Assembly (NCBI RefSeq): GCF_017488845.2
Contig: NZ_CP083370.1
Span: forward strand, 3,817,001-3,881,000
Source of the DNA: Ensifer canadensis
Lineage (GTDB): Bacteria > Pseudomonadota > Alphaproteobacteria > Rhizobiales > Rhizobiaceae
Length of the DNA stretch: 64,000 nt
Direction of reading: 5' to 3'
Made by a program: the position numbers and the translations under genes. The notes below the pieces were generated by a model that did no database searches, was not told where the DNA came from, and was given only the letters and a program-made list of their open reading frames with translations. Position 1 is the stretch's first letter. Every line of letters begins with the position of its first letter. This document shows, in pieces, positions 1 through 8,689 of this stretch.

Positions 1-1755
1 GCCGTTGGTCAGCACCCGCACCATCATCTGGTTCATTTCGCTGACGATGGCCGGATCGAGCACGCGCGGCGGGTTGTCGTAGGTGTTTTCGTAAAGCACC
101 GTGCCATCGGCCTTCGAAATCCGGCGAATGACATGCGGCGTCGCCTTGAAGCCACCGTTCATGAACGGGGCATAGGCCGAGGTCAGTTCGACCAGGCTCA
201 CTTCCGAGGTGCCGAGCGCGATCGAGGCGTTGGCTTGCATCTCGGAATCGATCCCCAGGCGATGCGCCACCTTCACCACGTTCTGTGGGCCGACCTCCAT
301 CACCAGCTGCGCGGCGATGGTGTTTAGCGAGTTGGCGAGCGCGTCGGCGAGCGTAACTTCGCCGCGGTATTTCTGGTCGTAATTCTCGGGCGTCCAGTTG
401 CCGATTCTGACCGGGCCGTCGTTGCGGATCGACATCGGCGTGCGGCCGATCTCAAGCGCTGCCGCGTAGACGAAGGGCTTGAAGGCCGAGCCCGGCTGGC
501 GCTTGGCCTTGGAGGCGCGGTCGAACTGGCTCTCGGCGTAGTCCTTGCCACCGACCAGCGCGCGGATGGCGCCGGTGCCGTCGATCGAAACGAGGGCTGC
601 CTGCGAGGCGTCGAGCTTGGCGCCGTCGCCCGCAAGCGTGGCGCTGATCGCCTCCTCCGCCTGCTTTTCCAGATTGAGGTCGATGGTGGTGTCGACGATC
701 AGGTCTTCCTTGACGTCGCCGATCATGCCGGGAAGCTGGTCCATCACCATGTCGGCGACATAGTGTTCGGCACCCGACCAATAGCTCTTGGCCTTGGTCG
801 GCGTCTGCGACATCGCCGTCTTGATCTCGCTGTCGGTAACGAAGCCTTCCTCGCGCATGGCGCCGAGCACGACCTGGGCGCGCTCTTCCGCGGCCTTCGG
901 GTCACGGGCGGGCGACAGGCGGGAAGGCGCCTTCAACAGGCCGGCCAGCAGCGCCGCCTCGCCGAGGTTCACGTCGCGCGCCGATTTGTTGAAGTAGCGC
1001 CTCGACGCCGCCTCAACGCCGTAGGCGTTCGAGCCGTAGAACACCCGATTGAGGTACATCGCCAGGATCTGGTCCTTGGAATATTTCTGCTCCAGCCAGA
1101 AGGCGAGTAGCACCTCCTGAACCTTTCGTTCCAGGGTCCGCTCCGGCGACAGGAACAGGTTCTTGGCAAGCTGCTGGGTCAGTGTCGAGCCGCCCTGGAC
1201 CATTCGGCCGGTGGTGACGTTCGTCAGCATGGCGCGCGCCAGGCCCAGAGGGTCGACGCCGAAATGCGAATAGAACCGGCGATCTTCGATGGCGATCACC
1301 GCCTGCGGGATATAGGGTGACATGTTTTCGAGCGACAGCGCTTCGCCGCCGGTCGTGCCGCGATTGGCGATGATGTCGCCATTGACGGAGAGAATCTTGA
1401 CGTTGGGCGGACGCTCGGGGATCGACCAGCTTTCAGCACTCGGCATGCGCGCGCCGTAATAGAGCACCAGGCCGCCGACGCCCATCGCGCCCCAGATGCC
1501 GAGCACAATGCACCAGTAAAACAGCGTGCGCACGAGACCGATGAAACCGCCGCCTCCGCCCGAGCCGCGGCGCGTTCCGCCGCGCTTGCTGCGCTGAGCC
1601 TTCTTCTTGGGCGCAGGAGCCGATTTGCCACGCGCAGGTTTGCGGCTGCCGCCGGTCACGCGATCGCTGGCCTCGATGCGAAAATCGTCATCGTCTTCGG
1701 CGTTGCCGCCGAACGAGGGCTCGATCCGTTGTCCTGACTTGCCGCTTGCTGCCAT
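1..1755 (-). CDS. Penicillin-binding protein 1A (class A, bifunctional), C-terminus cut by window edge
   Basis: Bifunctional peptidoglycan synthase that polymerises lipid II and cross-links the strands outside the inner membrane. 585 codons are visible and the reading frame runs off the left edge. Residues 1-70 are a cytoplasmic tail, first Asp-rich and then Lys/Arg/Gly-rich. Residues 72-100 are a single membrane anchor. The GT51 glycosyltransferase domain follows (EDRRFYSHFG with the catalytic Glu near 157, then GGSTLTQQLAKNL). The transpeptidase domain shows SAFK (nucleophile near Ser423) and SLN; the KTG box would lie outside the window. The start is the first ATG before the acidic tail. 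The family identification is secure. Which paralogue it is (PBP1a-like or another class A enzyme) cannot be settled from the fragment. Confidence 0.93.
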   Translation of the reverse strand, partial: MAASGKSGQRIEPSFGGNAEDDDDFRIEASDRVTGGSRKPARGKSAPAPKKKAQRSKRGGTRRGSGGGGGFIGLVRTLFYWCIVLGIWGAMGVGGLVLYYGARMPSAESWSIPERPPNVKILSVNGDIIANRGTTGGEALSLENMSPYIPQAVIAIEDRRFYSHFGVDPLGLARAMLTNVTTGRMVQGGSTLTQQLAKNLFLSPERTLERKVQEVLLAFWLEQKYSKDQILAMYLNRVFYGSNAYGVEAASRRYFNKSARDVNLGEAALLAGLLKAPSRLSPARDPKAAEERAQVVLGAMREEGFVTDSEIKTAMSQTPTKAKSYWSGAEHYVADMVMDQLPGMIGDVKEDLIVDTTIDLNLEKQAEEAISATLAGDGAKLDASQAALVSIDGTGAIRALVGGKDYAESQFDRASKAKRQPGSAFKPFVYAAALEIGRTPMSIRNDGPVRIGNWTPENYDQKYRGEVTLADALANSLNTIAAQLVMEVGPQNVVKVAHRLGIDSEMQANASIALGTSEVSLVELTSAYAPFMNGGFKATPHVIRRISKADGTVLYENTYDNPPRVLDPAIVSEMNQMMVRVLTNG

Positions 1756-2104
1756 GCCGTTTGGATTTACCCCTCATGCCGCATTGCGGGCGCCCAGTCG
1801 TCCGCCCCAGCAGCGAACGCAATCCTAAAGGCGGGGAAAAATTGATCGCTCGACCCGCCATGGCGATGCGGTGAACTTTAAATGCGGCAATTTAAGGGGG
1901 GGTTAAAAACCGAATTGTAAAATATGCATGGTCTTCAACAGCTTGCCGGATTTGAAGCCCCAGGCCTTGCCGCTTCGTTCGCGCACGCCTGCCAGCATCA
2001 ATCGCGCGGAGCCACGCGCACGCGCCATCATCAACAGCGGAGGAATTGGCCGCAGTTGCCGCCGACGTGCACGATCCGGCATTGTGTCTGTGTCGATGCC
2101 GGCC
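1756..2104. other. Intergenic stretch with no recognised gene
   Basis: About 350 bases between the PBP gene and the small exported protein gene, both read leftward. An AT-rich patch around 1870-1925 stands out against the GC-rich background and may hold the PBP promoter, but no convincing -35/-10 pair was found. Short open frames here lack ribosome binding sites and natural codon use. Confidence 0.5.
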
Positions 2105-2314
2105 CTATTCGGCGGCCTTTTCGTCCTGAACCACGCGATCGGTCTTTTTCAGGAGCACAATTTCTTCGGACGTCGGCTGGCTTTCCGTCGTGATGCTGGC
2201 GGTGGTTGTTGTCGTATCGACCGCTGCATTGGTCTTGGCGTGATAGGCGCATTCGGCAAATGCCGCGGAGGCGGACAGGCCGACGGTGGCCACAGTCACC
2301 AGAATGATCTTCAT
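2105..2314 (-). CDS. Small exported hypothetical protein (69 aa)
   Basis: Short periplasmic or secreted protein of unknown function. The start is the ATG at 2314, which follows a purine-rich GAGAAGGAGAAG ribosome binding site; a longer frame upstream would bury the signal peptide. Residues 1-20 are a classical signal peptide (MKIILVTVATVGLSASAAFA) with cleavage after AFA. The mature part has one Cys, a Thr-rich stretch (TTTTTAS) and a charged C-terminus ending DEKAAE. No domain is recognised. The signal peptide and ribosome binding site are what support a real gene. Confidence 0.7.
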   Translation of the reverse strand: MKIILVTVATVGLSASAAFAECAYHAKTNAAVDTTTTTASITTESQPTSEEIVLLKKTDRVVQDEKAAE

Positions 2315-2434
2315 GATCTTCTCCTTCTCGCTCACGCGTGAAATCCTAACCTGCAACGCGAGCCGCTCGAAATCACGATTTTGTTCCGGCGGAGGCTGCG
2401 CCAGGGTTATGGAGGTAGATCGAACGTCGTTGCT

Positions 2435-2818
2435 CTACTCGATCGAACTCCTGAGCGGTGTTTCGCCGACGAGCTTCGCCTGCTTGCTGCGGTCTGGTTC
2501 GGTGTACTCGTAAAGCCATTGGCTGAAAGGCAGTCGCAGCAGGACGGTCTTTGCCAGCTTGTTGGTAGCCATCGCATCGCAGTCGCGCGCCGGGTAGGCC
2601 TGGCGGGTACACATCGCTTGCGGACTGTCGACCAGGCGGTAGCCGTGACCTTGAAAGACCAGTGTGGTCATCGCGGTCAACCGGTACGAACCGGGCGGCA
2701 CAACAACGAGGCGCAGGCTGGCAAGCCAGGTCGTCAGAATCAGGAGAACGATGATCGCGGTCGGGACCTGGAGCAATAACTTCAAGAAAGAGCCTGCAAT
2801 TCCTAGGTGCAATGGCAT
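2435..2818 (-). CDS. Hypothetical membrane-anchored protein (127 aa)
   Basis: Unrecognised small protein. Residues about 9-35 form one strongly hydrophobic segment (GSFLKLLLQVPTAIIVLLIL), followed by a polar domain with two Cys residues (MCTRQAYPARDC) that could form a disulfide if it lies in the periplasm. Codon use has the GC-rich third position typical of neighbouring genes, which argues for a real gene. No ribosome binding site precedes the ATG at 2818, so the exact start is uncertain. No homologous family is recognised and no function is proposed. Confidence 0.5.
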   Translation of the reverse strand: MPLHLGIAGSFLKLLLQVPTAIIVLLILTTWLASLRLVVVPPGSYRLTAMTTLVFQGHGYRLVDSPQAMCTRQAYPARDCDAMATNKLAKTVLLRLPFSQWLYEYTEPDRSKQAKLVGETPLRSSIE

Positions 2819-2986
2819 CTAAGGAACCAAAAACGCCCGCATGTCTAGGAAGATGTGCGCCGTCATATCGGCTATCTCCAGTTGTGGTTTGCAACCTTTA
2901 ACGCCAATCGCCACTCATATACGCAACCGGTAATAGATTGCGGACATGATTTTGGGTGAAAATTGTGCGATGCAACAAATCCGCCC

Positions 2987-3015
2987 TTGAAAATATTGCG
3001 ACGCATGATTATTGT
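2987..3015 (+). promoter_or_regulatory. Sigma70-type promoter of the alpha-r14-like sRNA
   Basis: TTGAAA at 2987-2992, a 17-base spacer, then TATTGT at 3010-3015. Transcription would begin near 3022, just before the first stem-loop of the sRNA. Confidence 0.6.
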
Positions 3016-3021
3016 AACACT

Positions 3022-3137
3022 TATCGAAGCGCTGCACCTCCTCCCGCGGCGCCCGATGCGGATCGGTGGCACTCCTCCTCCCAGTCACCGGTCAAGTTTG
3101 AGAGCCCCGTGCACCTCCTCCCGCGCGGGGCTCTTTT
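3022..3137 (+). ncRNA. Alpha-r14 family trans-acting sRNA (three anti-Shine-Dalgarno hairpins)
   Basis: About 115 nucleotides folding into three consecutive hairpins, each exposing the same nine bases CCTCCTCCC in its loop. Stem 1: 3029-3035 with 3046-3052. Stem 2: 3061-3073 with 3083-3093, with a two-base bulge. Stem 3: 3101-3112 with 3123-3134, followed by TTTT, which makes it a Rho-independent terminator. Several stem pairs are G-T wobbles on matching arms. Three hairpins with C/U-rich loops complementary to Shine-Dalgarno sequences are the hallmark of the rhizobial alpha-r14 sRNAs (Smr14C/NfeR1 of S. meliloti), which act with or without Hfq on ribosome binding sites, notably of transporter mRNAs. 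A promoter fits at 2987-3015. The family call is from pattern, not from a covariance search. Confidence 0.8.
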
Positions 3138-3231
3138 CATGTCTGGACCCCCGCGCTCGTAACGAAAGCACCTGAACGGCGACGCAGATTTTGCTGGTCC
3201 TGTCGGTGTTGCGGGTGTATCGGCGCGGTTC

Positions 3232-4119
3232 ATGGGCTCCAAGGCAAACGGCTATATCTACGCGCTCCTCGCCATCGTTATCTTTGCGATCCAGGACGGC
3301 ATCTCCAAACATCTGGGCAGTGTCTATCCGCCGGTCTTCGTGGCGATGATCCGCTATTGGGCCTTTGCCCTGTTCGCCGTGGCGCTGGCCGCCCGCGCAA
3401 CGGGAGGGCTCAAGCTGACGGCGACGACGAAACAGCCATTGCTTCAGGTACTGCGCGGGCTGCTGCTGCCGCTGCAGATCGTCATGATCATTACCTCTTT
3501 CACGATGGTTGGGCTGGCGCATTCGCAGGCGATCCTTTCAGCGACACCGCTGTTCGTAGCGCTTCTGTCGATGCCGCTTCTGGGCGAGCGTGTCGGCTGG
3601 CGCCGATGGCTGGCAATCTCGGTTGGGCTCATCGGCGTACTTCTGATCCTGAAACCGGCCGAAGGCGCGTTCGAACTCACATTCCTGTTGCCCTTGGCCG
3701 CAGCACTTGTCTTTGCCCTCTATGTCATCGTCACGCGGCTGGTCAGCCGCGACGATCCGGCGATGACGAGCTTCTTCTACACCGGCATCGTCGGCGCCGT
3801 GGCGATCAGCCTTGTCGGCCCATTCTTCTGGACGACGCTGTCGCCACCCGATTGGGGTTGGATGCTGCTCTTGTGCCTCACGGGAACCACGAGCCATTAT
3901 TTCCTCATCCGTGCCTATGACGTGCTGGACGCGGTCGCCGTCCAGCCTCTGACCTATCTGCAGCTGGTCTTCGCGTCGATCATGGGCGTCAGCCTCTTCG
4001 GTGAGACGCTGACCACCAACATGGTTGCCGGCTCGGTGCTCGTGGTTGCGGCCGGCATCTTCACCGTCTGGCGCGAGCGCGTCGTTGCCCGCCGCAAGGC
4101 GGGCCTGCCGTCGACCTGA
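3232..4119 (+). CDS. DMT-family (EamA) transporter
   Basis: Inner-membrane protein of 295 residues with about ten hydrophobic helices arranged as two EamA repeats (roughly 8-140 and 150-285), the usual length for a drug/metabolite exporter. It begins MGSKANGYIYALLAIVIFAI and ends in a basic cytoplasmic tail (ERVVARRKAG). Such proteins mostly export amino acids, nucleosides or other small metabolites, but the substrate cannot be read from sequence. It stands alone, 95 bases after the sRNA terminator and 90 bases before the next rightward gene. Confidence 0.88.
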   Translation: MGSKANGYIYALLAIVIFAIQDGISKHLGSVYPPVFVAMIRYWAFALFAVALAARATGGLKLTATTKQPLLQVLRGLLLPLQIVMIITSFTMVGLAHSQAILSATPLFVALLSMPLLGERVGWRRWLAISVGLIGVLLILKPAEGAFELTFLLPLAAALVFALYVIVTRLVSRDDPAMTSFFYTGIVGAVAISLVGPFFWTTLSPPDWGWMLLLCLTGTTSHYFLIRAYDVLDAVAVQPLTYLQLVFASIMGVSLFGETLTTNMVAGSVLVVAAGIFTVWRERVVARRKAGLPST

Positions 4120-4210
4120 CGCGATATCGATATTTTGGCGAATCTTGCTATGGCTTCGCCTTGATGTTGTGCTCGGTTGGCTGCCCCAAAAGCCGATCAG
4201 GAGGAGTGCC

Positions 4211-4702
4211 ATGACGTTTCCGTCCGCCGCCGTGCTGGTGTTTTCGACGCTCGCTGCCGTGAATTCCGAAGCTCTGGCGCAGGACAACGTCGCCTATATC
4301 GACGACCGATCGGATGGTGCAGCAGTCGTTCGCTCGCTCTACAACGCCATCAATCGCAAGGAATATGCGCGCGCCTACGGTTATTTCGGCGAATCGAAAC
4401 CGGTTGGCGGTTACAGGACTTTCACGCGCGGTTACGACCGCACCGTTTCGGTCGAAATAAAGCTCGGCAAGGTGAAGACCGAGGCCGGCGCCGGCAGCAT
4501 CTATTCGGCTGTTCCGGTGGCGGTGAAGTCGATCGAAAAACGTTCGCGGGTACGCTTCTTCGCCGGCTGCTACGTGACGCGGATCATCAATCCTTCGCTG
4601 CAGGTGCCGCCGTTCACGCCCTATCAGATCGAAGCGGCGCGCCTCAAGGAAGTGAAGGGACCGCTGGAGGCGGCCCTTCCGACCGTCTGCAACGCCCCGT
4701 GA
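4211..4702 (+). CDS. Exported hypothetical protein (163 aa)
   Basis: Secreted or periplasmic protein of unknown function. The ATG at 4211 is chosen because it follows GGAGGAG (spacing 6) and begins a signal peptide (MTFPSAAVLVFSTLAAVNSEALA) with cleavage after ALA. The mature region begins with a segment like an NTF2/SnoaL fold (DGAAVVRSLYNAINRKEYARAYGYF), common in lumazine-binding-like stress proteins, and has a Cys pair (GCYVTR and the C-terminal VCNAP) that may form a disulfide. A longer frame upstream has no ribosome binding site. Confidence 0.8.
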   Translation: MTFPSAAVLVFSTLAAVNSEALAQDNVAYIDDRSDGAAVVRSLYNAINRKEYARAYGYFGESKPVGGYRTFTRGYDRTVSVEIKLGKVKTEAGAGSIYSAVPVAVKSIEKRSRVRFFAGCYVTRIINPSLQVPPFTPYQIEAARLKEVKGPLEAALPTVCNAP

Positions 4703-4711
4703 CGACGACCT

Positions 4712-5659
4712 CTACTGAATAGGTCCGCGCCGCTCCGCAAGGAATCTTGACCGTTCGAACACCAGGATTACGGCGAGCGCCATGATGAACGGGATGACGA
4801 GATAGAGGATCCGGAAGATCGCCAGCGCCGCCAGCACGTCGGCCGGATCCATTTCCGGCAGGGCGGCGATGAAGACGAGCTCAAGAACGCCAAGTCCGCC
4901 CGGCGCGTGCGACAAGAGTGCTGCCGAAAACGACGCCAGAAAGATCCCGAGAATGACGATGAAACCCGGATTGCCGGCTTCCGGCAGGGCGAAATAGATG
5001 ATCCCGGCGGCACCGATCAGCTCGACCGGCGCGATCACCAGCTGCCGCAGCACGATCGAGGGCTTGGGATAATGCAGCTGGAACCAGCGTGTGCGGATCG
5101 ACGGCAGGCCGACGAGGCTGCCGATCACATAGAGCGCGATCACGACCAGGATCAGCACGCCCGTCGTCAGCGACATTTCGACCGGCAGGAACTCGGCGAA
5201 CCGCTCGATGATCTCCGGTTTGACCAGAAGCACGATCGCCGAGAGCATCAGGGTGCCGAGCGTAAAGGTGAACGAGCAGAAGGCGACGAGCACGCCGACT
5301 TCGCCCGGCGTCAGCCCTTTCGATCGGTAGGCCCGGTAGCGCACGACAGCGCCCGAAAAGACGGAGGCGCCAAGATTGTGCGAGAGCGCATAGGTGGTGA
5401 ACGAGCAGACGGTGATGAACCACAGCGAGATACGATGGCCGAGGTGATCGAGCGCCAGCTTGTCGTAGCCGGCAAGTGCTGCATAGGCGACCAGCGTTGC
5501 GCCGATCGCCAGCAGCCAGCTTCTCAGGGAAATCGCCTTGAAGCTGGCGATGAATTCGTCCAGCGAGAGGCCGCTCAGCTCGTGATAGAGCGCATGCACC
5601 GAAAAGATGATCGCCGCCAGCCCGACGACGGGCCAGAAATACGCGCGCAGCCTGCTCAT
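4712..5659 (-). CDS. YbhN/UPF0104-family integral membrane protein (MprF-like flippase fold)
   Basis: Polytopic inner-membrane protein of 315 residues with about eight hydrophobic helices, matching the lysylphosphatidylglycerol synthase transmembrane (LPG_synthase_TM) family. The conserved signature region includes YALSHNLGASVFSGAVVRYR, and GGLGVLELVF near 255 is the family's C-terminal glycine motif. In MprF this fold flips aminoacyl lipids; here there is no attached synthase domain, so a lipid-handling role is only an inference. The ATG at 5659 lacks a clear Shine-Dalgarno sequence. The gene faces the preceding exported protein gene tail to tail. Confidence 0.85.
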   Translation of the reverse strand: MSRLRAYFWPVVGLAAIIFSVHALYHELSGLSLDEFIASFKAISLRSWLLAIGATLVAYAALAGYDKLALDHLGHRISLWFITVCSFTTYALSHNLGASVFSGAVVRYRAYRSKGLTPGEVGVLVAFCSFTFTLGTLMLSAIVLLVKPEIIERFAEFLPVEMSLTTGVLILVVIALYVIGSLVGLPSIRTRWFQLHYPKPSIVLRQLVIAPVELIGAAGIIYFALPEAGNPGFIVILGIFLASFSAALLSHAPGGLGVLELVFIAALPEMDPADVLAALAIFRILYLVIPFIMALAVILVFERSRFLAERRGPIQ

Positions 5660-5918
5660 ACCGGTGTCGCGATCGCTGCAACAATCTTGGCCGAAGGCCC
5701 TTTCGACGGCGTCGCCTTTATCTCGGGACGCATCTGTTCATGAAAGCAGCCGCGATCGCGGCTCCAGCCCGTCACAGTTTCGCGTCCGGAACGCGACGTC
5801 TCGGTCCTCACACTTGCCAACGATCCAATTTCCCATTCTGATTTGTTTTGCAAAAGGGAAGCATCTGGTGTTTGGTCAAGAAATCGCGAACACGACACGG
5901 TAAAGCGGAGGCGGGCGG

Positions 5919-6257
5919 ATGCAGAACGATGAGGAAAAGCCGATCGAGCCGGTTTTTCGCAATGGAACGGTGACGGTCGTCGGCGTGGTGCTGTCGTTTT
6001 CGCTGGGCTTTCTCACCCAGTGGGCAGCCAATCCGGTGCCATGGAATATGGGCGATCTTCCCGCCGTCATCCTGTTGGCGATCGGCATCCTTTTGCAGAT
6101 GCATGCGCTCTGGGACTTTCTGCAGCTGCGGTCGCTGCAGCCAAAGGTCTACGGTCAGGCGACGCGCATCTTCTTCATCGGCGTAGTGGTTACCGGCAGC
6201 GGCGTGTTTGCAGCGCTTGTCGCCGACTTTGTCGTGATGATCTCGAAAGCGGGGTGA
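5919..6257 (+). CDS. Small conserved membrane protein (112 aa)
   Basis: Hypothetical protein with three or four predicted membrane helices: TVVGVVLSFSLGFLTQWAAN, LPAVILLAIGILLQMHALW and FFIGVVVTGSGVFAALVADF. A purine-rich AAAGCGGAGGCGGGCGG sequence precedes the ATG at 5919. The closing helix and short charged tail resemble many rhizobial orphan membrane proteins. No function can be assigned. It is convergent with the M20 peptidase gene, with only 39 bases between the ends. Confidence 0.75.
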   Translation: MQNDEEKPIEPVFRNGTVTVVGVVLSFSLGFLTQWAANPVPWNMGDLPAVILLAIGILLQMHALWDFLQLRSLQPKVYGQATRIFFIGVVVTGSGVFAALVADFVVMISKAG

Positions 6258-6296
6258 TGGTCGTGGCGGGCTGACCCGCCACGACGTCGTTCGATA

Positions 6297-7685
6297 TCAG
6301 GCGGCAAGCGCGTTCAGGATGCGGATCCAGGAACGAATGCCCTTGTGATAGGATTGCAGCTCGTATTTCTCGTTCGGCGAATGGATGCGGTCGTCCGAAA
6401 GGCCGAAGCCGACGAGCAGCGATTCCATGCCGAGCATCTTCTGGAAGTCGCCGACGATCGGGATCGAGCCGCCCATGCCGATGACCACGGCCGGCTTCGG
6501 CCATTCGTCGGAAAGGGCGAGCTTTGCCGTGTTGAGCAGGTTCGAATCGTAGGGCAGCTGGATTGCCGGCGAACCGCCATGGGCGTGAAATTCGACCGTG
6601 CAGTCCGCCGGCACCTTCGAGCGCACATAGGCGCGGAAAGCTTCGCGGATCTTCTCCGGGTTCTGGTTGCCGACCAGGCGGAAGGAGACCTTGGCGGAAG
6701 CCTGCGCGGCAATCACCGTCTTGAAGCCTTCGCCGGTGTAGCCGCCGGTGATGCCGTTGATCTCGGCGGTCGGGCGGGCCCAGGTGAGTTCGAGGACCGA
6801 ACGGTTCTTTTCACCAGACGGGATCGACAGGCCGATTTCGCCGAGGAATTTTTCCGCGGTCTGGCCAAGCGTCTCCCATGCAGCCTTGATCTGGGCCGGG
6901 GTTTCCTCGACGCCTTCGTAGAAGCCTTCGAGCGTCACGCGGCTGTTTTCGTCATGAAGCCCGGCGAGGATGCCGGTCAGGATGCGGATCGGGTTGGCGG
7001 CAGCACCACCGAAATAGCCCGAATGCAGGTCGCGGTCGGCCGCCTTGATGATGACTTCCTCGCCGACGAGCCCGCGCAAGCCCGCCGAGATCGCAGGCGT
7101 GTCCCGGTCCCACATGCTGGTATCGCAGACAAGTGCATAGTCGGCTTTGAGTTCGGCCGCATTGGCTTCGAGGAAAGGTTTTAGCGACGGCGAGCCGGAC
7201 TCTTCCTCACCTTCGAACAGGATCGTGACGCGGCAGGGCAGCGAACCGTGGACTTCCTTGTAGGCGCGGGCGGCTTCGACGAAGGTCAAGAGCTGGCCCT
7301 TGTCGTCGGCGGTGCCTCGGCCGGTGATGACCTTGCGGCCGGGCTCCAGCTCCTTGACGCCGGGTTCGAACGGATCGGTGTCCCACAGGTTCAGGGGATC
7401 GACCGGCTGGACGTCGTAATGCCCGTAGAACAGCACATGCGGGGCATCGGCGGTGGCGCCGGCGTGATGGGCAACTACCATCGGATGTCCGGGAGTGTCG
7501 CGGATCGAGGCGTCGAAGCCGAGGCCGTTCAGTTCCGCGACCAGCCATTCGGCGGCCTTGCGGCAATCGGCCTTGAAGGCCGGATCGGTCGAGATCGACT
7601 TGATGCGCACGAGGTCGAAAAGCCTGTCCAGGCTCTTCGGCAGGTTTGCGTCTGCGCGCTCGAGAATGGGGGTGATATCTGCCAT
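6297..7685 (-). CDS. M20-family metallodipeptidase (ArgE/DapE/CPG2-like)
   Basis: Cytosolic zinc-dependent hydrolase of about 462 residues, probably a dipeptidase. The catalytic core shows HVLFYGHYDVQP (first metal His and Asp), GRGTADDKGQ (bridging Asp), EGEEESGS (general-base Glu and metal Glu) and the dimerisation/lid domain with RDLHSGYFGGA. A late His sits in the closing segment GFGLSDDRIHSPNE. This order is that of M20 dipeptidases with a lid domain around 210-360. Two adjacent ATG codons (7688 and 7685) can start it; the second is better spaced from AAGGA. Monocistronic. Confidence 0.92.
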   Translation of the reverse strand: MADITPILERADANLPKSLDRLFDLVRIKSISTDPAFKADCRKAAEWLVAELNGLGFDASIRDTPGHPMVVAHHAGATADAPHVLFYGHYDVQPVDPLNLWDTDPFEPGVKELEPGRKVITGRGTADDKGQLLTFVEAARAYKEVHGSLPCRVTILFEGEEESGSPSLKPFLEANAAELKADYALVCDTSMWDRDTPAISAGLRGLVGEEVIIKAADRDLHSGYFGGAAANPIRILTGILAGLHDENSRVTLEGFYEGVEETPAQIKAAWETLGQTAEKFLGEIGLSIPSGEKNRSVLELTWARPTAEINGITGGYTGEGFKTVIAAQASAKVSFRLVGNQNPEKIREAFRAYVRSKVPADCTVEFHAHGGSPAIQLPYDSNLLNTAKLALSDEWPKPAVVIGMGGSIPIVGDFQKMLGMESLLVGFGLSDDRIHSPNEKYELQSYHKGIRSWIRILNALAA

Positions 7686-7712
7686 CATGCATATCCTTGC
7701 TTCAAGTTTTGC

Positions 7713-7817
7713 CGGAACCTACTGCATGACGCCGCAAATCGGAATCGATTTCAGCAGCGAAATCATGCGGCCGTTCGACGGGCGGCAGCGATTTTGGCGT
7801 GTCCGAACGAACCCGCT
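7713..7817. repeat. Degenerate copy of intergenic repeat family A
   Basis: This stretch (CTACTGCATGACGCC, then CAAATCGGAATCGATTT, then CAGCGATTTTGGCGTGTCC) follows the same order of motifs as the better copies at 22645-22748 and 33264-33365, but has lost the closing palindrome. It is a tentative call resting on visual alignment. Confidence 0.35.
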
Positions 7818-7893
7818 CAGGTTGTTTAGAACCTCATGCGGGTGGATTTAAGCCAAATTTTTTGATGGAACGATTAGGGAGACGTGTTGCCTG

Positions 7894-8337
7894 TCACGCG
7901 GCACCGCCGTCACGCGCGGCATGGGCAAGCGCCATGCGCATGTATTCGAGCATGAGTTCGCGCTCGAATTGCCTGAGGCCTGATAACAGCGACTGATCGG
8001 CGGCAAGCGCTGCCTCCTTGGCCGCCGCCTCGATTTCCCTCGCCCTCTCGGTCAGGAAGATTTGCTGCGAACGCTTGTCCTGCGGATGTTTGCGCCTGAC
8101 GATGAGCCCGTCGCGTTCCATTCTCGCCAGCGTGTTGGCCATGGTCGCCTGTTCGATGTCGAGCCTGTCGAGAAGCTGTTTCTGGGTCAGACCCTCCTCG
8201 GCCCATAGTTCCAACAGGACGGGAAACTGCCCGGGCGCGAAGCCGAGCTTCTGACCGCGCTCCTGAAGTGCACGCGAGAAGCTTTTGGCCAGCAGGCTGG
8301 CCAGGTAAGTCGCAGATTCCATACGGTTGAAGGCCAT
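7894..8337 (-). CDS. MarR-family transcriptional regulator
   Basis: Winged-helix repressor of 147 residues, the usual MarR length. The DNA-binding region LTQKQLLDRLDIEQATMANTLARMERDGLIVRRK followed by the wing DKRSQQIFLTERA is diagnostic (long motif given by its parts: helix LTQKQLLDRLDIEQATMANT, then wing). N- and C-terminal helices form the dimer interface. The start at 8337 (MAFNRMESATY) is preceded by TTGGAGC with very short spacing; a longer frame begins at 8427. Such proteins sense phenolics, antibiotics or oxidants. No obvious target gene is adjacent, so the regulon is unknown. Confidence 0.9.
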   Translation of the reverse strand: MAFNRMESATYLASLLAKSFSRALQERGQKLGFAPGQFPVLLELWAEEGLTQKQLLDRLDIEQATMANTLARMERDGLIVRRKHPQDKRSQQIFLTERAREIEAAAKEAALAADQSLLSGLRQFERELMLEYMRMALAHAARDGGAA

Positions 8338-8689
8338 GCTCCAATGGGTACGCTCGAAGCGGCGCGAAGACAAGTTACAAAGCAGGCGATGGACTTGAGA
8401 AAGCCTTATCTCACAAGGATTTGACAAGGACTTGACCCAACCAACGAGAAACCGCCACGGCGCGGAGGCGGCGCCGTGGCGGTTCTCTGAAAACGGGACA
8501 AAGGCCCGGAGAGGGGGATAAGGCCTTTGTCCTCATCTGGTGCGGGCGGGGGACAGGCCAATCACCAGAAGACGGCATCACTCGGTGCCGTTGACTAAGA
8601 TTTGAGGATTCAAATGTGGCTTTTCAAGGATTGGGCCAATGAATCGCACATTACAAATGCGTAACGTTTCTGTGAAAGCCGGACATTGC
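8338..8689. other. Intergenic stretch holding a strong GC-rich hairpin
   Basis: About 350 bases between the MarR gene and the small membrane protein gene upstream of it on the same strand. Besides the hairpin at 8450-8484 no gene is recognised. A purine-rich run (GGAGAGGGGGATAAGG around 8508-8524) has no good open frame after it. Confidence 0.5.
8450..8484 (-). terminator. Long GC-rich hairpin, terminator-like
   Basis: Fourteen-base perfect stem: 8450-8463 (AACCGCCACGGCGC) pairs with 8471-8484, loop of seven bases. No clear U-tract follows, so it may be a Rho-independent terminator of weak type or an mRNA 3' stabiliser for the leftward gene ending at 8690. Confidence 0.45.

Noticed and set aside
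5656..5898. 80-codon frame overlapping the YbhN start with an ATGA
   Set aside because: No ribosome binding site, no recognisable composition, and it is short; the overlap could be chance. Kept only as a remote candidate for a coupled leader.
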